A stretch of 64,000 bases of DNA from Megaera sp965229545 (GCA_965229545.1 OZ245887.1:744001-808000); one strand, 5' to 3'; numbered from the stretch's first letter, positions 20,254 through 30,563 are shown. The notes: a model not told the origin generated them from the sequence alone. Numbers and translations are program-made.

Positions 20254-22497
20254 ATGTTTAATGAAATAATAAAAAAAATTAACTGGAATGGTTCTGATCT
20301 TGAATTATCTACCGGTAAAATAGCACGCCAGGCTGATGGTGCAGTAATGTTGAAAATGGGTGATGCCGCAATTTTATCTACGGTAGTTAGTGCAAAACAG
20401 GTAAAAGAGGGAGCAGATTTCTTTCCTCTTACTGTTAATTACCAGGAACGTGCTTATGCTGCAGGAAAAATTCCTGGTGGTTTTTTCAAAAGAGAAGGCA
20501 GAGGTAGTGAAAAAGAAATATTAGTATCACGATTAATTGATCGTCCTATAAGACCTTTATTTCACCCTGGATTTTTAAATGAAACACAAGTCCTTTGTAC
20601 AGTGCATTCTTATGATCCAAAACATAATCTGGATATTTTATCGATAATAGGAGCTTCAGCTGCGCTGGCTATTTCAGGGATTCCTTATCTGGATATAGTT
20701 GCGGCAAGTAGAGTAGGATACATTGATGGAAAATATATTCTAAACCCTTCTGTCGAAGAACTAGAAAATAGCGAATTAGACTTAGTCGTTGCAGGAACAA
20801 AAGACTCGGTAATGATGGTAGAGTCAGAAGCATCATTGCTTACCGAAGAACAGATGCTTGAAGCAGTAAAATTTGGTCATCAAGGGTTCCAGCCGGTAAT
20901 AGAATTGATAGAACATCTCAAAAAAGCTGTTAATAAGGCTCCTTGGGAAACAAAAGAACTATTTCCCGCAGTCTTGAAAGATCAGATATGGGATTTAACA
21001 AAAGATGAAATTAAAGAAGCCTTTAAGATTCAAATGAAACAGGAAAGGTATACTTTAATTAGTGATATTAGAGCAGCAATGATAGAAAAATTTACTGCTG
21101 AGCAAGAATATAGTGCGGCCCAGGTAATTTTTGCTTTTAAAGAAGTAGAATCTGAGATACTTCGGGCTGATGCTTTAAAAAATAGAATCAGAATTGATGG
21201 TAGAAAGCCTGATGAAATTAGACCAATAAAGTGTGAAACGTCATTGTTTCTACGTACCCACGGTTCGGCTCTGTTTACAAGAGGTGAAACTCAAGGATTA
21301 GTAATAACCACTCTTGGTACAGGTCAGGATGAACAAATCGTGGATGCTTTGGAAGGAGAATATAAAGAATATTTCTTATTAAATTATTTATTTCCACCAT
21401 ATTGCGTTGGTGATGCTTCCCCCCTTAAGGCACCAAGCAGAAGGGAAGTAGGACATGGAAAACTCGCTTGGAGAGCGTTAAAAAGAGCTCTGCCATCACG
21501 AACTGAATTTCCTTATACCATAAGGGTAGTATCTGAAATTACGGAATCTAACGGTTCATCTTCAATGGCAACGGTTTGTGGTGGTTCAATGTCCATGATG
21601 GATGCAGGTATCCCAATGATTGCACCAATTTCCGGTATTGCTATGGGCCTTATTAAGGAAGGTAATAATTCTATAGTTTTATCAGATATTATTGCTGATG
21701 AGGACCATTTAGGTGATATGGATTTTAAGGTTGCCGGTAGCAAAGATGGCGTTACTGCCTTACAGATGGATATTAAAGTAAAAGGTATTACTTTTGAAAT
21801 AATGGAAAAAGCTCTAGAGCAAGCAAAGGCTGGGCGTATTCATATTTTAGGAGAAATGGCTAAAGCTATAACTACTAATAATTTAGTAAGTAGAAATGCT
21901 CCGATGATAGAATCCTTTAAAGTCAGTAAGGATAAAATTAGAGAAATAATAGGCCCGGGCGGCAAAATTATTAGAGAGATCTGCGAAACAACAGGAGCTA
22001 AAATTGATATTACAGATGAAGGACTGGTTTCCATATCGGCTGTGGGTAAGGATAAATTAGATGCTGCAATCAGTAGAGTAAAAGCAATTGCAGTTGATCC
22101 TGAAATAGGTGATATTTTTGAAGGCACAGTAGTAAAAATCTTAGAAGCAGGAGCTTTTGTTAATTATTCCGGCAATAGAGATGGATTTGTTCATATTAGC
22201 GAAATTTCGCATGAAAGGGTAGATTCCGTTACAACTTCTCTGAAAGAAGGACAAAAAGTTAAGGTAAAGCTTATGGGTTTTGATCGTGGTAAAGCAAAAT
22301 TAACTATCAAAAATGCTGAGGGCTTGAAATCTGAAAAACCTAAAAAAGAAGTTCAAGTAAGTGAAAAAGACGGTGCTCCTAAAAGCGTTACGCCGGCACC
22401 AATTTCTAAAGGTGAGAAAAGGGAAGTAGCTAAAAAATGGAAAAACAAGCCAGTTAGTGAAGATGAAAATATAACTGAGAGAAAATACTTCAATTGA
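20254..22497 (+). CDS. pnp: polyribonucleotide nucleotidyltransferase (PNPase)
   Basis: A phosphorolytic 3'-5' exoribonuclease of the degradosome. Two RNase PH domains are visible (ELSTGKIARQADGAV near the start; KCETSLFLRTHGSALFTRGE for the second), with the catalytic stretch STGSKDGV-like AGSKDGVTALQMDIK. A KH domain (IREIIGPGGKIIREI) and an S1 domain (GDIFEGTVVKILEAGAFVNY) follow. The open frame begins at 20209, but ATG 20254 (MFNEIIKKINWNG) matches the family start, giving 747 residues. A Lys-rich C-terminal tail follows S1. Confidence 0.97.
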   Translation: MFNEIIKKINWNGSDLELSTGKIARQADGAVMLKMGDAAILSTVVSAKQVKEGADFFPLTVNYQERAYAAGKIPGGFFKREGRGSEKEILVSRLIDRPIRPLFHPGFLNETQVLCTVHSYDPKHNLDILSIIGASAALAISGIPYLDIVAASRVGYIDGKYILNPSVEELENSELDLVVAGTKDSVMMVESEASLLTEEQMLEAVKFGHQGFQPVIELIEHLKKAVNKAPWETKELFPAVLKDQIWDLTKDEIKEAFKIQMKQERYTLISDIRAAMIEKFTAEQEYSAAQVIFAFKEVESEILRADALKNRIRIDGRKPDEIRPIKCETSLFLRTHGSALFTRGETQGLVITTLGTGQDEQIVDALEGEYKEYFLLNYLFPPYCVGDASPLKAPSRREVGHGKLAWRALKRALPSRTEFPYTIRVVSEITESNGSSSMATVCGGSMSMMDAGIPMIAPISGIAMGLIKEGNNSIVLSDIIADEDHLGDMDFKVAGSKDGVTALQMDIKVKGITFEIMEKALEQAKAGRIHILGEMAKAITTNNLVSRNAPMIESFKVSKDKIREIIGPGGKIIREICETTGAKIDITDEGLVSISAVGKDKLDAAISRVKAIAVDPEIGDIFEGTVVKILEAGAFVNYSGNRDGFVHISEISHERVDSVTTSLKEGQKVKVKLMGFDRGKAKLTIKNAEGLKSEKPKKEVQVSEKDGAPKSVTPAPISKGEKREVAKKWKNKPVSEDENITERKYFN

Positions 22498-22611
22498 CCT
22501 GAATTACAGTTTGTTGATAGTAGTTGTGCTTAGATTTTACATATTATAATATTAAAGTGTTTCGAAAGAGAAAGTGATATTATTAATGTAAGTTTTCAAG
22601 TAGCAATTAAG

Positions 22612-23121
22612 GTGCCTTTTATAAACAAGTCTTTTTACTTTTTACGCCATGGAGAGACTGACTGGAACAAGCAGCAAAAAATCATGGGCCAGTCAGACAT
22701 TCCGTTAAATGAAACCGGCGTCTTACAAGCGAAAACAGTAGCAGAGAAAATTCAAGCTTTATCAATTGATGTAATCGTTGCCTCACCACTTAAAAGAGCG
22801 TACGAGACGGCAGAAATAATAGGCAATAAGATTGACAAACCTATTTTCCTTGAACAGGACTTACGGGAATGTTGCTGGGGTATTATGGAGGGAAAAGTAA
22901 AAGGGGATCCTTCTTACAACAACACTCCTTTTGAACCAGAAAAATGGTGGCAACAGGGGGTGGTACCGACGGGTGCAGAAACTTTTTCTGAGTTTGTAAA
23001 TAGAGCAGTAAAAGCTACTAACTATCATTTGACCCTTTACCCAAATATATTATTTGTAGCGCATGGTGGTATAATTATGGCTCTACTTGCAGCTATTGGT
23101 AAATCACCACAGCGAGTTTTA
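22612..23121 (+). pseudogene. histidine phosphatase family protein, C-terminus lost to IS256
   Basis: A phosphoglycerate-mutase-like phosphatase. It keeps the phospho-histidine motif L-R12-H13-G14-E15 and the second catalytic His in FVAHGGII, plus SPLKRAYETAEII. The start is GTG 22612. After about 170 residues the gene runs straight into the IS256 terminus at 23122 and ends three codons later. Family members are about 190-210 residues, so only the last helix is missing; both catalytic His remain and activity cannot be excluded. The rest of the gene is not found at any other IS256 junction in the window. Confidence 0.8.
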
Positions 23122-24493
23122 GAGTCTGTCATATAGTTTGTGTAAGTTGCAAAAGGATATAGTAGAAGATACTATAAAAAAGCAACTTAAATACAGAGGA
23201 AAAAATGGCTAAAAAATTAGCAGAAAAAGAAGTAGATATAAATACTAAATTAGTCGAAGAATTACTATCAAAAGCAGATCCATCTGAATTATTTGGTCGC
23301 GGGTGGATTATTTAATAAACTTAAAAAGCAAATAGTAGAGAGAATTCTTGAAAGTGAATTAGAACACGATCTAGGTTATTCTAAACATAGTAAGATAATC
23401 AAGAGCGATAATAATCGTCGCAACGGCAGTTATAAAAAAACGATTATAGATGACGACGGTCATCAGATTACCGTAGATGTTTCAAGGGGACAGGGAAGGA
23501 GAATTTGAACCTCAATTGATTCCTGAAGGAGTTAGGAGATTTAGTGGTTTTGATGATAAAGTGATTTCACTATATGCAAGAGGGATGACTGTCAGTGAGA
23601 TACAGAGCCATTTAGAGGAGATATACCAGACCAATATTTCCAAGGACCTTATATCAACTGTCACTGACGGAGTAATAGAAGAAGTTACTACATGGCAAAA
23701 CAGGTCCATAGACGATGTATATCCAATATTATATTTGGATTGCATACACGTTAAAGCAAGGGATAATCATACAGTAATTAACAAAGCGGTATATCTTGCA
23801 ATAGGTGTTAACATGGAAGGGAAAAAGGAATTACTGGGGATCTGGGTCGGTAAAAATGAAGGTTCCAAGTTTTGGATGCAGGTTGTAACTGAGCTAAAGA
23901 ACAGAGGGATAAAACAGATATATGTAGCATGCGTTGATGGATTAAAAGGCTTTCCTGAAGCCATAAATAGCATTTATCCTAATACGATTGTACAACTCTG
24001 TATAGTACATATGGCGAGGAATTCTGTAAAATATGTTTCTTATAAGGATTTAAAAGCGGTCACAGCGGATCTTAAAAGGATTTACACTGCAAACAGCGAA
24101 GAAATAGGATATCCTGGAGCTAAAATCGTTTGCTGCTAAATGGGATAATAAATATCCTGTGATCTCTGATATTTGGCAAAGGAATTGGAGCGGGATTATT
24201 CCTCTTTTTGCTTTTCCTGATGAGATTAGGCGGGTAATTTATACTACCAATGCGATAGAATCGATAAATCGTCAAATCAGAAAAATCATCAACAATAAAA
24301 GGTTTTTTCCAGATGATAAGTCTATTTTAAAAATCGTATTTTTGGCTCTAAAAAATGCTGCCAAAAAATGGACCATGCCGATTAAAAATTGGTCTTTGGC
24401 ATTGAATCAATTTGAAATTTTATGCGGGGATTTTAGGCATGATTTACTGGAATTAAAAAATACAACAACTTACACAAAATAAATGATTGACTC
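23122..24493 (+). mobile_element. IS256-family element, full length, defective
   Basis: It runs from GAGTCTGTCATATAG to ATTGACTC, with inner TIR similarity GTGTAAGTT / AACTTACAC. Length is about 1372 bp. The left flank (GCGAGTTTTA) and right flank (ACAAAATTTA) do not match, so no 8-9 bp target repeat is seen. This suggests that the copy was moved or rearranged by recombination rather than sitting at its original insertion site. Confidence 0.9.
23205..24482 (+). pseudogene. IS256-family transposase, three frameshifts
   Basis: The N-terminal segment starts at ATG 23205 (MAKKLAEKEVDI) and shifts by +1 near 23293 into VAGGLFNKLKKQIVERILE. It shifts again by +1 near 23490 into DREGEFEPQLIPEGVRRF. 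The DDE core follows (LYLDCIHVKARD, ACVDGLKGFPEAI, TTNAIESINRQIRK). A third shift, an extra C near 24115, is private to this copy. The first two shifts are shared with the copies at 38391 and 25198. Confidence 0.88.
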
Positions 24494-24544
24494 ACAAAAT
24501 TTAAAATGGAGGATGACAATATGATACAAAAAAGTTAGTATAAA

Positions 24545-24594
24545 GTGGACTACTCATCTGGCGCAGGGGTGGACTAAAATACCTGGCGCACAAC
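24545..24594 (-). mobile_element. IS21-like terminal remnant
   Basis: Read on the minus strand, TGTGCGCCAGG...TAGTCCACCCCTGCGCCAG matches the IS21 terminus at 62745-62810. It is a bare end of about 50 bases with no gene. It joins directly to a truncated IS256 copy at 24595, so IS21 material cut that IS256. Bases 24494-24544 between the two elements show no recognisable gene. Confidence 0.65.
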
Positions 24595-25281
24595 ACACCT
24601 ATTGCAAGATATACCGCTTTGTTAATTACTGTATGATTATCCCTTGCTTTAACGTGTATGCAATCCAAATATGATATTGGATATACATCGTCTAGTGACC
24701 TGTTTTGCCATGTAGTAACTTCTTCTATTACTCCGTCAGTGACAGTTGATATAAGGTCCTTGGAAATATTGGTCTGGTATATCTCCTCTAAATGGCTATG
24801 TATCTCACTGACAGTCATCCCTCTTGCATATAGTGAAATCACTTTATCATCAAAACCACTAAATCTCCTAACTCCTTCAGGAATCAATTGAGGTTCAAAT
24901 TCTCCTTCCCTGTCCCCTTGAAACATCTACGGTAATCTGATGACCGTCGTCATCTATAATCGTTTTTTCATAACTGCCGTTGCGACGATTATTATCGCTC
25001 TTGATTATCTTACTATGTTTAGAATAACCTAGATCGTGTTCTAATTCACTTTCAAGAATTCTCTCTACTATTTGCTTTTTAAGTTTATTAAATAATCCAC
25101 CCGCGACCAAATAATTCAGATGGATCTGCTTTTGATAGTAATTCTTCGACTAATTTAGTATTTATATCTACTTCTTTTTCTGCTAATTTTTTAGCCATTT
25201 TTTCCTCTGTATTTAAGTTGCTTTTTTATAGTATCTTCTACTATATCCTTTTGCAACTTACACAAACTATATGACAGACTC
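24595..25281 (-). mobile_element. IS256-family element, 5' half, truncated
   Basis: Minus-strand copy beginning at the GAGTCTGTC terminus (25281) with the transposase start at 25198. It carries the same two +1 frameshifts as the other copies and breaks off just after the first catalytic Asp region, at the codons for AIGV. It faces the full IS256 copy at 23122 as an inverted repeat about 1.4 kb apart, a configuration that can drive inversions. Bases 25282-25453 beyond it hold no gene I can see. Confidence 0.88.
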
Positions 25282-25453
25282 TTATTAACTTTTAAGTAAT
25301 ATATTTTTAACAATTATATTTTTTCTCAGTTCTATTATAAATGTTTATGAAAACCAGATAATACTTAGAAAATTTTTAACAAATGCACATAAGTAGGCTT
25401 AAGTTAAACAGAATAGTCCTAAAGGGTATAAAAATGCTTTAAGAGCACTTTAT

Positions 25454-26008
25454 TTAGTTTTTCAAAAGTTTTTGATAGTTAATTGGTACTTCCTTCAAAC
25501 TATCATTTAGTTGGGATATTACTTCCGGCGTAATATTTAACTCACTTTTAACATACAGTACTTGTGAAGTTGGCAATACTATGTCAAAACTATATTTTTT
25601 AGCTAAATCGCCAATTATAGAAATGGTTTTCTGATGAACTACTTCTATTGCTTGGGAACGAGCATACTCTAAGGCAATTTTTTTTTGCCGAATATGCTTT
25701 TGGATTTTACTTACGTTCTTACTAAATTTCAGCACTAATGAATCAAATTTTTCCTGGCTTACGGTTTTTTGCAGTTCGAGTAGTTCTTGCTGTCGTTTTT
25801 TATATTCCTTTTCCTGCTCGCTTATTTCATTCTCTATAGTTTTACTAAGCTCATTAATAGATTTTTTAATAGAACCAATAGCTAAAGAATTTTCTAAAAT
25901 AGACTCAACGTCAACCACTGCAACTTTAGTGGAAGATTCACCATAAACACTTACTGTTCCGAAAGAATTTAAGACAACAGCAAAAATATAAATTTTTAAA
26001 AACTTCAT
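25454..26008 (-). CDS. OmpH/Skp-family periplasmic chaperone
   Basis: A 184-residue exported protein with a signal peptide (about 1-23). It starts its mature part with VAVVDVESILENS, the usual Skp beginning, then forms a long Lys/Glu/Gln-rich coiled coil (about 50-120). A conserved C-terminal segment follows (YSFDIVLPTSQVLYV). Skp trimers escort outer-membrane proteins to the Bam complex. In most proteobacteria skp follows bamA; here it follows holA by 25 bases, so the neighbourhood is rearranged. Confidence 0.82.
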   Translation of the reverse strand: MKFLKIYIFAVVLNSFGTVSVYGESSTKVAVVDVESILENSLAIGSIKKSINELSKTIENEISEQEKEYKKRQQELLELQKTVSQEKFDSLVLKFSKNVSKIQKHIRQKKIALEYARSQAIEVVHQKTISIIGDLAKKYSFDIVLPTSQVLYVKSELNITPEVISQLNDSLKEVPINYQKLLKN

Positions 26009-26033
26009 ATAGCTACAAAATAATTATCACTTA

Positions 26034-27026
26034 CTATACAGTATAACCGTGTGCAGGCAAATAAACTTCTCCAAAAAAGTTAAAGTTATTACTGCTAGTT
26101 TTTATCTTAATCTCTGCTTTTTGTAAAATATCAATAACCCTTACTACATCATTTAACGAAAGTTTCTGTACATTACTTCTAAAATCATTAACATATTTAA
26201 AAAATATAGGGGGAGAAAGAGATTTAATAGCCAAATCAATGTTGATTCCATCTTCTACTTTACAGAATACAATAAATAAATTTATATAATACCTTATCAA
26301 AGCTCTGATCATTAGCACTTCATTAATATTTTGATTACGAAGTTTTTCCACTTCAGATAAAAACAGCTCTGGTTCTTTCTTACTAAAAAATATACACATT
26401 TCATCCCCATTTGCAGATAAGTCCAGACTTATAGCCGCTTGTACATCCTCATAAGTAATCTTATCTTTATTATGGGTATAATTTATCAATTTTTCTAATT
26501 CGCTTTTAATAATTTGATAATCCCCTTTTAAAGCTACTTTAATATAAAATAATGCTTCTTCCGAAATAGTTTTACGATGTTTTGCCGCTATGGAATTAGC
26601 GAGTTTTACCACCGTATTTTCATCATCATAATAACAGCCAATCGCAACCATATTGGAAGAATCTTCAAAAAGCTTTCTAATTCCTGAGGAAGGTAAAGAT
26701 TCATCACCTATAAAGCAAATAAAATTAGTAAAACTTCCTGTTGTTAAAAATTGTATTAATTCCTTGCTTACTGCAGAGCCGTTATAATCTATTTTCAGTA
26801 ATTCTTTTTGTTTAAAAAAATTACTGCTATTTGCTAGAAGAGTAAGGTTTGTTTCAGTGACTTCCTTACTATTTAAATTTATAGTAAAAAAATCAAATTT
26901 TTTAATTAATTGGTCAATAACAGCAGAAATAAACCCTCTATTATAACCGTATAAAAGTAAGGATTTGATATTACCAGTAGCAATTTTTTCAATTAACTGA
27001 GGTAATTGATTAGCGTATAATTTCAT
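26034..27026 (-). CDS. holA: DNA polymerase III subunit delta
   Basis: The delta subunit opens the beta sliding clamp in the clamp-loader complex. The 330-residue length and the three-domain AAA-like layout fit. Family landmarks are SLLLYGYNRGFISAVIDQL near the N terminus, KLANSIAAKHRKTISEEAL and LKGDYQIIKSELEKL in the middle, and the helical C-terminal domain. Walker motifs are degenerate, as expected for delta. It begins 2 bases after the lpdA stop. Confidence 0.85.
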   Translation of the reverse strand: MKLYANQLPQLIEKIATGNIKSLLLYGYNRGFISAVIDQLIKKFDFFTINLNSKEVTETNLTLLANSSNFFKQKELLKIDYNGSAVSKELIQFLTTGSFTNFICFIGDESLPSSGIRKLFEDSSNMVAIGCYYDDENTVVKLANSIAAKHRKTISEEALFYIKVALKGDYQIIKSELEKLINYTHNKDKITYEDVQAAISLDLSANGDEMCIFFSKKEPELFLSEVEKLRNQNINEVLMIRALIRYYINLFIVFCKVEDGINIDLAIKSLSPPIFFKYVNDFRSNVQKLSLNDVVRVIDILQKAEIKIKTSSNNFNFFGEVYLPAHGYTV

Positions 27027-27028
27027 TA

Positions 27029-28432
27029 TTATATATTAATAGCCCTTTTATCCAAGGCGAGTGCAGCCTCTTTTATCGCTTCGTTAAGGGTTGGGTGGGC
27101 ATGACAAGTACGAGCAATATCTTCCGCAGCTCCCCCGAACTCCATATAAGCTACAATTTCTGCAATTAGAGTGCCAGCATCAGGGCCAATAATATGAGCT
27201 CCTAGAATTCTATCATTTTGGCTATCTGAAAGGATTTTAACCATCCCTTCAGTATTACCGGAACTTCGGGCTCTGCTATTTGCCAAAAAAGGAAATTTTC
27301 CTACTTTATAGCCGACACCGTTTTTTTTTAAATCTTCTTCGGTTGCTCCCACGCTTGCAACTTCAGGCCAAGTATATACGACTGCCGGAATTAGATTATA
27401 ATTCACGTGTCCTGCTTCTGCTTGGCCGTTCATAATTTCTACTGCAGCGATTGCCTCTTCTTCTGCTTTATGCGCAAGCATTGGCCCTCTTATGACATCC
27501 CCAACTGCATAAATGTTAGAGTAATTTGTTTGGAAATAATCATTTACATTAATCATACCGCGCTGATTAACTTCAATTCCTATTTCCACCAACCCTAAAC
27601 CATCAGTATTCGGTTTCCTACCAACCGAGACCAAAGCAACATCACAAGTAATTCTATTTTCTTTACTGTCATTAACTCCGCTAATCACCAGTTCGATCCG
27701 ATCTTTAACCTGATCAGCTTTTATTACCTTAGTATTAAGCATGAATTGGATTCCTTGACCTTCCAGAATTTTATAAAAAGATTTACCGATTTCAGAATCA
27801 AGATCCGGAACAATTTTGTCCGCGTATTCTATCACGGTAACCTTACTACCAAGTCTTCTCCATACAGATCCTAGTTCAAGACCTATATAACCCCCACCAA
27901 TAACCGCCATTTCATTTGGCACCTTCGCAAGGGATAGCGCACCAGTGGAAGAAACTATATTTTTTTCATTAATATTCATACTAGGAACATTAATTACCTG
28001 AGAACCTGTAGCAATAAGAATATTTTTAGTTTTTATTTTTGTGCTATTTGTCCCTTCAGTAATTTTAACAGTATTTAGATCAATAATTTTTGCTATCCCT
28101 TTGATTTTAGTAATTTTATTTTTAACAAAAAGACTTTCTATCCCTTTACATAAATCTCCTACTACTTTATCTTTTTTAGCAAGCATTTTAGCCAGATCAA
28201 GTTTTACATCAGCATTAATACCAATATCAGCAAAATAAGTTCTTGCTTCATCGTATTTTTCAGAAAAATTTAATAATGCTTTAGAAGGAATACATCCAAC
28301 GTTTAAGCAAGTTCCTCCTAAAGTGCTATGCTTTTCAATACATACGACCTTATTCCCAAGTTGAGCTGCTCTTATTGCACCCGTGTAACCTGCCGGCCCT
28401 GCTCCAATAACTACTAAATCGAACTCTTCCAT
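27029..28432 (-). CDS. lpdA: dihydrolipoyl dehydrogenase
   Basis: The E3 flavoprotein of 2-oxoacid dehydrogenase complexes. The FAD-binding VVIGAGPAGYTGAIRA is at the N terminus. The redox-active disulphide is C42-x4-C47 in GGTCLNVGCIPSKALL. The NAD-binding AVIGGGYIGLELGSV is central, and the active-site ARTCHAHPTLNEAI lies near the C terminus. The 467-residue length is standard. It is the first gene of a short leftward run with holA and the skp-like gene. Confidence 0.96.
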   Translation of the reverse strand: MEEFDLVVIGAGPAGYTGAIRAAQLGNKVVCIEKHSTLGGTCLNVGCIPSKALLNFSEKYDEARTYFADIGINADVKLDLAKMLAKKDKVVGDLCKGIESLFVKNKITKIKGIAKIIDLNTVKITEGTNSTKIKTKNILIATGSQVINVPSMNINEKNIVSSTGALSLAKVPNEMAVIGGGYIGLELGSVWRRLGSKVTVIEYADKIVPDLDSEIGKSFYKILEGQGIQFMLNTKVIKADQVKDRIELVISGVNDSKENRITCDVALVSVGRKPNTDGLGLVEIGIEVNQRGMINVNDYFQTNYSNIYAVGDVIRGPMLAHKAEEEAIAAVEIMNGQAEAGHVNYNLIPAVVYTWPEVASVGATEEDLKKNGVGYKVGKFPFLANSRARSSGNTEGMVKILSDSQNDRILGAHIIGPDAGTLIAEIVAYMEFGGAAEDIARTCHAHPTLNEAIKEAALALDKRAINI

Positions 28433-28525
28433 AAAAACAGCTCCTATAAATAATTTAGTAAAATTTCATGTCCAATCAGCAGATGATAGCATAATAAAAC
28501 CATAAAACACAAGAAAGCTTTCGCA

Positions 28526-29269
28526 TTACTCCAAAAAATTTTCTGCTTTTAACTTTATTGAGCCTTTTGCGGGACTAGCTAATAAGCTAATTAGATTTAT
28601 TTGATCTAGAAAATTATGATTATAGTTTTTTATATAGTGATACATTGGTTTGGTAATGGAGTAATCCATCCTATTATTAATAGCATTTGATTCTCCAACA
28701 CTCTTTAAAGCCCGCATAAACAAAATTGGGTTTTCATATTCTAGCTCTATCGTTTCGCAATCAATTATATTTTCAGCAAAGCCAGCTTGTTGTATAAGAG
28801 GTGTGATATCTTCAAATTTAATAAAAGGAGAGATATGAGGAAAATGATGAATACTGGTTGATTCTTCTGCTAGAAATAAAAGCTTTCTGAGGTGATTCAG
28901 ACTGCCAGAACCAGCGAAATTACAAATAAAAATACCATCATTTTTTAAAATTTCTTTCACTTTGAATAAAAATCTTTGTACATCGTTTAACCAATGAAGT
29001 CCAAATGGAAATAATACGAGATCAACTGACTTTTTTTCTATTAAGGTAAGTTGATCTAAATCTAAGTACTGTAAATGATAGGGATTATTAATAGGAAATA
29101 CATGATAATTATCAAAACCTAGCACTAATCCTTTTTTATAAGTTTTGCTTATCGGTTCTAATCGCTGAGCCAAATCCGAATAGAGAAATCGGTAAAAATC
29201 TGAGTTTTTAATATTATCGATAGACTTGGTTTTACGCTTCCTTACCAAAATTTGATTAAATATCATCAT
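28526..29269 (-). CDS. SAM-dependent methyltransferase, NDUFAF5/BioC-like
   Basis: About 247 residues from the paired ATG at 29269/29266 (MMIFNQILVRKRKTKSI). The start resembles the alphaproteobacterial relatives of mitochondrial NDUFAF5, which typically begin with an IFN-x-x-LV-x-x-R segment. The core has DLVLFPFGLHWLNDV and LKNDGIFICNFAGSGSL, as in class I methyltransferases. The glycine-rich SAM motif is poorly conserved (GLVLGFDNYHVF), so activity is uncertain. The start overlaps the stop of the transglycosylase gene by a few bases, indicating coupling. Confidence 0.75.
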   Translation of the reverse strand: MMIFNQILVRKRKTKSIDNIKNSDFYRFLYSDLAQRLEPISKTYKKGLVLGFDNYHVFPINNPYHLQYLDLDQLTLIEKKSVDLVLFPFGLHWLNDVQRFLFKVKEILKNDGIFICNFAGSGSLNHLRKLLFLAEESTSIHHFPHISPFIKFEDITPLIQQAGFAENIIDCETIELEYENPILFMRALKSVGESNAINNRMDYSITKPMYHYIKNYNHNFLDQINLISLLASPAKGSIKLKAENFLE

Positions 29270-30039
29270 CTTTGGTATACTTTGCTCTGAAACCAATCAT
29301 CGTGTTGAATTCTCTTTGCATCAATGGGTTTTGGAGAATTTTTATTCCTACTTACCACATACCGATCATTTTTTTTGCTAAATAAATCTTGGGATGAGCT
29401 TTTATGGTAAGAATTAAGATACCTCTTATTGTAAGAAACACTATAGGCAACTTTGCGTAAATTCGAATTATATTCATACATAGATTGATTAATTTTACCA
29501 ACATTATAGCGATATTTGGCAGCAAGATGCTCAGTTGCAGAATGATACCTCCCTATAGCTTTTTCTATTGAACTTAATTTTTTCCTATTTTCACTTAAGA
29601 AATAAGCACCATATGCAATATTACTTCTTGGGGAAAAAGCCTGATTTAAGGATGAAAAAGCTTCCGGGTGGTGCTTTAAATTAATTTGCATACATCCCAC
29701 ATCCACATTATTGTTCCCCATCATAAACTGCATCCTTACATACCTTATCGCCTCATTCTGGGTTTTAAAATGATAGCTTTTTCCTTCTTTGTTATTCATC
29801 AGCGTCCAAGGCCAGACTACAGAGATATTATATTGAGAGTGTTTTTTTGCAGTTTCATACAGAGAAATAGCGTGCAAACTATTAGCCGGCAAACCATACT
29901 TTTTTTCGAAATAAGAAAATACACTTGAACATTTCCTTGATTCCTTAAGTTCATAATCTATACTTGCGTAAGTAGAATTAGTAAAGATAAAAGCTATTGA
30001 AAATATTGAAGAAATTCTCACAAAGGAAATATTTCGCAT
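29266..30039 (-). CDS. lytic transglycosylase-like protein (SLT domain)
   Basis: A 257-residue exported protein with a signal peptide (about 1-25). The lysozyme-like SLT domain has the catalytic Glu at E62 (LHAISLYETAKK), then VWPWTLMNN and VGCMQINLKHHPEAF, and the AYGAYFL helix. Such enzymes cleave the glycan strand of peptidoglycan. Short SLT proteins of this type often accompany secretion or pilus systems, and in rickettsiae they may have a general murein role. It is the first gene of a coupled pair with the methyltransferase. Confidence 0.85.
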   Translation of the reverse strand: MRNISFVRISSIFSIAFIFTNSTYASIDYELKESRKCSSVFSYFEKKYGLPANSLHAISLYETAKKHSQYNISVVWPWTLMNNKEGKSYHFKTQNEAIRYVRMQFMMGNNNVDVGCMQINLKHHPEAFSSLNQAFSPRSNIAYGAYFLSENRKKLSSIEKAIGRYHSATEHLAAKYRYNVGKINQSMYEYNSNLRKVAYSVSYNKRYLNSYHKSSSQDLFSKKNDRYVVSRNKNSPKPIDAKRIQHDDWFQSKVYQR

Positions 30040-30106
30040 TCTACCTGTTAGAAGTTATTAATCCTAGTAAACATCTTAATTTGATAAAACTAACCAGGCA
30101 AGTAAA

Positions 30107-30418
30107 ATGGATAAATATAAAGAAATTTTCCTTCCTTTAAGCGATAAAAGTTTCAATTTTTATGTAAAAGTCAAAGCTAGCGGTAAGCAGGATAGCATCG
30201 ACGGAATAATTTATATAGACGGCATATGGTATCTAAAATTAACTATAAAAGAAGTACCAGAAAATGGAAAAGCTAATAAAGCAATCATAAATTTTTTATC
30301 GAGTAAATGGTCTATACCGAAAAAAACTCTCACTATCATAAAAGGTACGGCAAGTAATTATAAAATTCTAAATATTAAAAATGATAACTGGGATCCATAC
30401 AATATAGATTTAATATAA
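30107..30418 (+). CDS. DUF167 family protein
   Basis: A 103-residue protein of the YggU/DUF167 family. The core motif is intact: VKVKASGKQDSI followed by LKLTIKEVPENGKANKAIINFLS. The fold is known from structures of other members but the function is not. It is transcribed rightward, away from the transglycosylase gene. Confidence 0.85.
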   Translation: MDKYKEIFLPLSDKSFNFYVKVKASGKQDSIDGIIYIDGIWYLKLTIKEVPENGKANKAIINFLSSKWSIPKKTLTIIKGTASNYKILNIKNDNWDPYNIDLI

Positions 30419-30466
30419 ACCCCAGTTTTTATAAGATAATTCTTATATTAACAATCTAACTTTTGC

Positions 30467-30563
30467 TTAAGACTCAGTATGAGTTTCCGTAATCGATATT
30501 TCTCCTCCCAACTCCTTATGGTCATGATGATCTAAAACTGTGTGATGATTATCATCCCATTTT
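30467..30563 (-). pseudogene. His-rich C-terminal fragment interrupted by the group II intron
   Basis: On the minus strand the frame KWDDNHHTVLDHHDHKE... ends with a stop at 30467. Across the intron, at 32565-32600, the same frame continues upstream as LLYVAVSAIKY before a stop. Joining the two sides at the intron ends gives a continuous frame of about 45 codons, which suggests the intron went antisense into the 3' end of a small or decayed gene. I do not recognise the family; a metal-binding tail is possible from the His content only. Confidence 0.3.

Noticed and set aside
24501..24600. C-terminal extension of the truncated IS256 transposase frame at 24501-24600
   Set aside because: The last residues (CARYFSPPLRQMSSPLY...) are read-through into IS21 and flanking DNA, not transposase sequence.
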